From contig JABXJV010000069.1 of assembly GCA_013375355.1 (NCBI GenBank), positions 1 through 12,158 of the forward strand: DNA of 12,158 bases. Direction: 5' to 3'. A program made the position numbers and the translations under genes. The DNA comes from Candidatus Helarchaeota archaeon (GTDB lineage: Archaea > Asgardarchaeota > Lokiarchaeia > Helarchaeales > JABXJV01). Shown one piece after another: positions 12,088 through 12,158 of the stretch (within the stretch, counting starts at the first letter, position 1; the number at the start of each line of letters is the position of its first letter). The notes under the pieces are model-generated. The model was given only the letters and a program-made list of their open reading frames with translations, was not told the DNA's origin and did not search any database.

Positions 12088-12158
12088 TTATATTTTCTTT
12101 GGAGGCATAATTTTTCCTTTAAGAATCGGATCGTTTGTCATTTCCATCCAATCATAGA
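12088..12158 (-). CDS. 3' end of a leftward gene, product unknown
   Basis: Reading leftward from the right edge, one frame stays open for 22 codons and stops at TAA (complement of 12088-12090), ending MTNDPILKGKIMPPKKI. The other two leftward frames stop within the first few codons. The composition looks like coding sequence, and the position, tail to tail with the iron-sulfur gene, is natural. The fragment is too short to name a family. Confidence 0.45.
   Translation of the reverse strand, partial: YDWMEMTNDPILKGKIMPPKKI

Noticed and set aside
1..12158. CRISPR array, tRNA, rRNA or integration site
   Set aside because: No regularly spaced repeats, cloverleaf-like GC-rich stretch or tRNA 3'-end duplication was seen by eye. 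The gaps between genes are all under 200 bases and AT-rich.

Overview
The window is AT-rich, densely coded archaeal DNA. The best guess is an Asgard (Promethearchaeota/Lokiarchaeia-like) genome or a close relative. This rests on a geranylgeranyl-reductase-family flavoprotein, TATA-box-like upstream regions with short leaders, T-tract ends instead of classic bacterial terminators, an IS200/IS605-type TnpB start with an archaeal-style CCCCCG...CGGGGG hairpin, and composite small-domain proteins (SAP-like plus SWIM). The taxonomic call is inference; no rRNA or other marker gene is present.

Layout. Bases 1-230 hold the 5' end of a leftward tnpB and, 133 bases upstream of it, a GC-rich hairpin that is probably the left end of that transposon. 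A rightward gene for a SAP/SWIM zinc-finger protein follows (260-1222), then an SCP2-like protein with a tyrosine/glutamate repeat (1401-2000) and an arginase-fold hydrolase (2142-3245). A leftward MazG-like pyrophosphohydrolase gene (3249-3593) meets the arginase gene tail to tail and is divergent from a PCMT-like methyltransferase with a long C-terminal extension (3763-5124). Next come two leftward genes: an Eco57I/TaqI-type DNA adenine methyltransferase with no nuclease domain (5190-7238) and, just upstream, an unrecognised protein with a proline-rich linker (7298-8398).

The right third looks metabolic. A leftward pair encodes a nitronate monooxygenase-family flavoprotein (9829-10788) and a geranylgeranyl-reductase-family protein (8540-9817), 11 bases apart. 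A rightward gene (10957-12060) encodes a cysteine-rich iron-sulfur protein with a winged-helix-like N-terminus and two C-terminal [4Fe-4S] clusters. These three share one divergent control region with a perfect 7+7 inverted repeat (10923-10939) placed between a TATA-like box and the iron-sulfur gene. Because characterised archaeal geranylgeranyl reductases can use reduced ferredoxin, a flavin/iron-sulfur redox module acting on isoprenoid lipids is a reasonable but unproven reading. The last 71 bases are probably the 3' end of another leftward gene.

Base composition is uneven. The methyltransferase gene is extremely AT-rich (9 of 60 bases are G or C at 5221-5280), whereas the redox block is much richer (32 of 60 at 10201-10260), so the methyltransferase region is the best candidate for acquired DNA. 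Four of the ten complete genes start with TTG or GTG. No tRNA, rRNA or CRISPR array was seen, and no gene-free stretch exceeds 300 bases.
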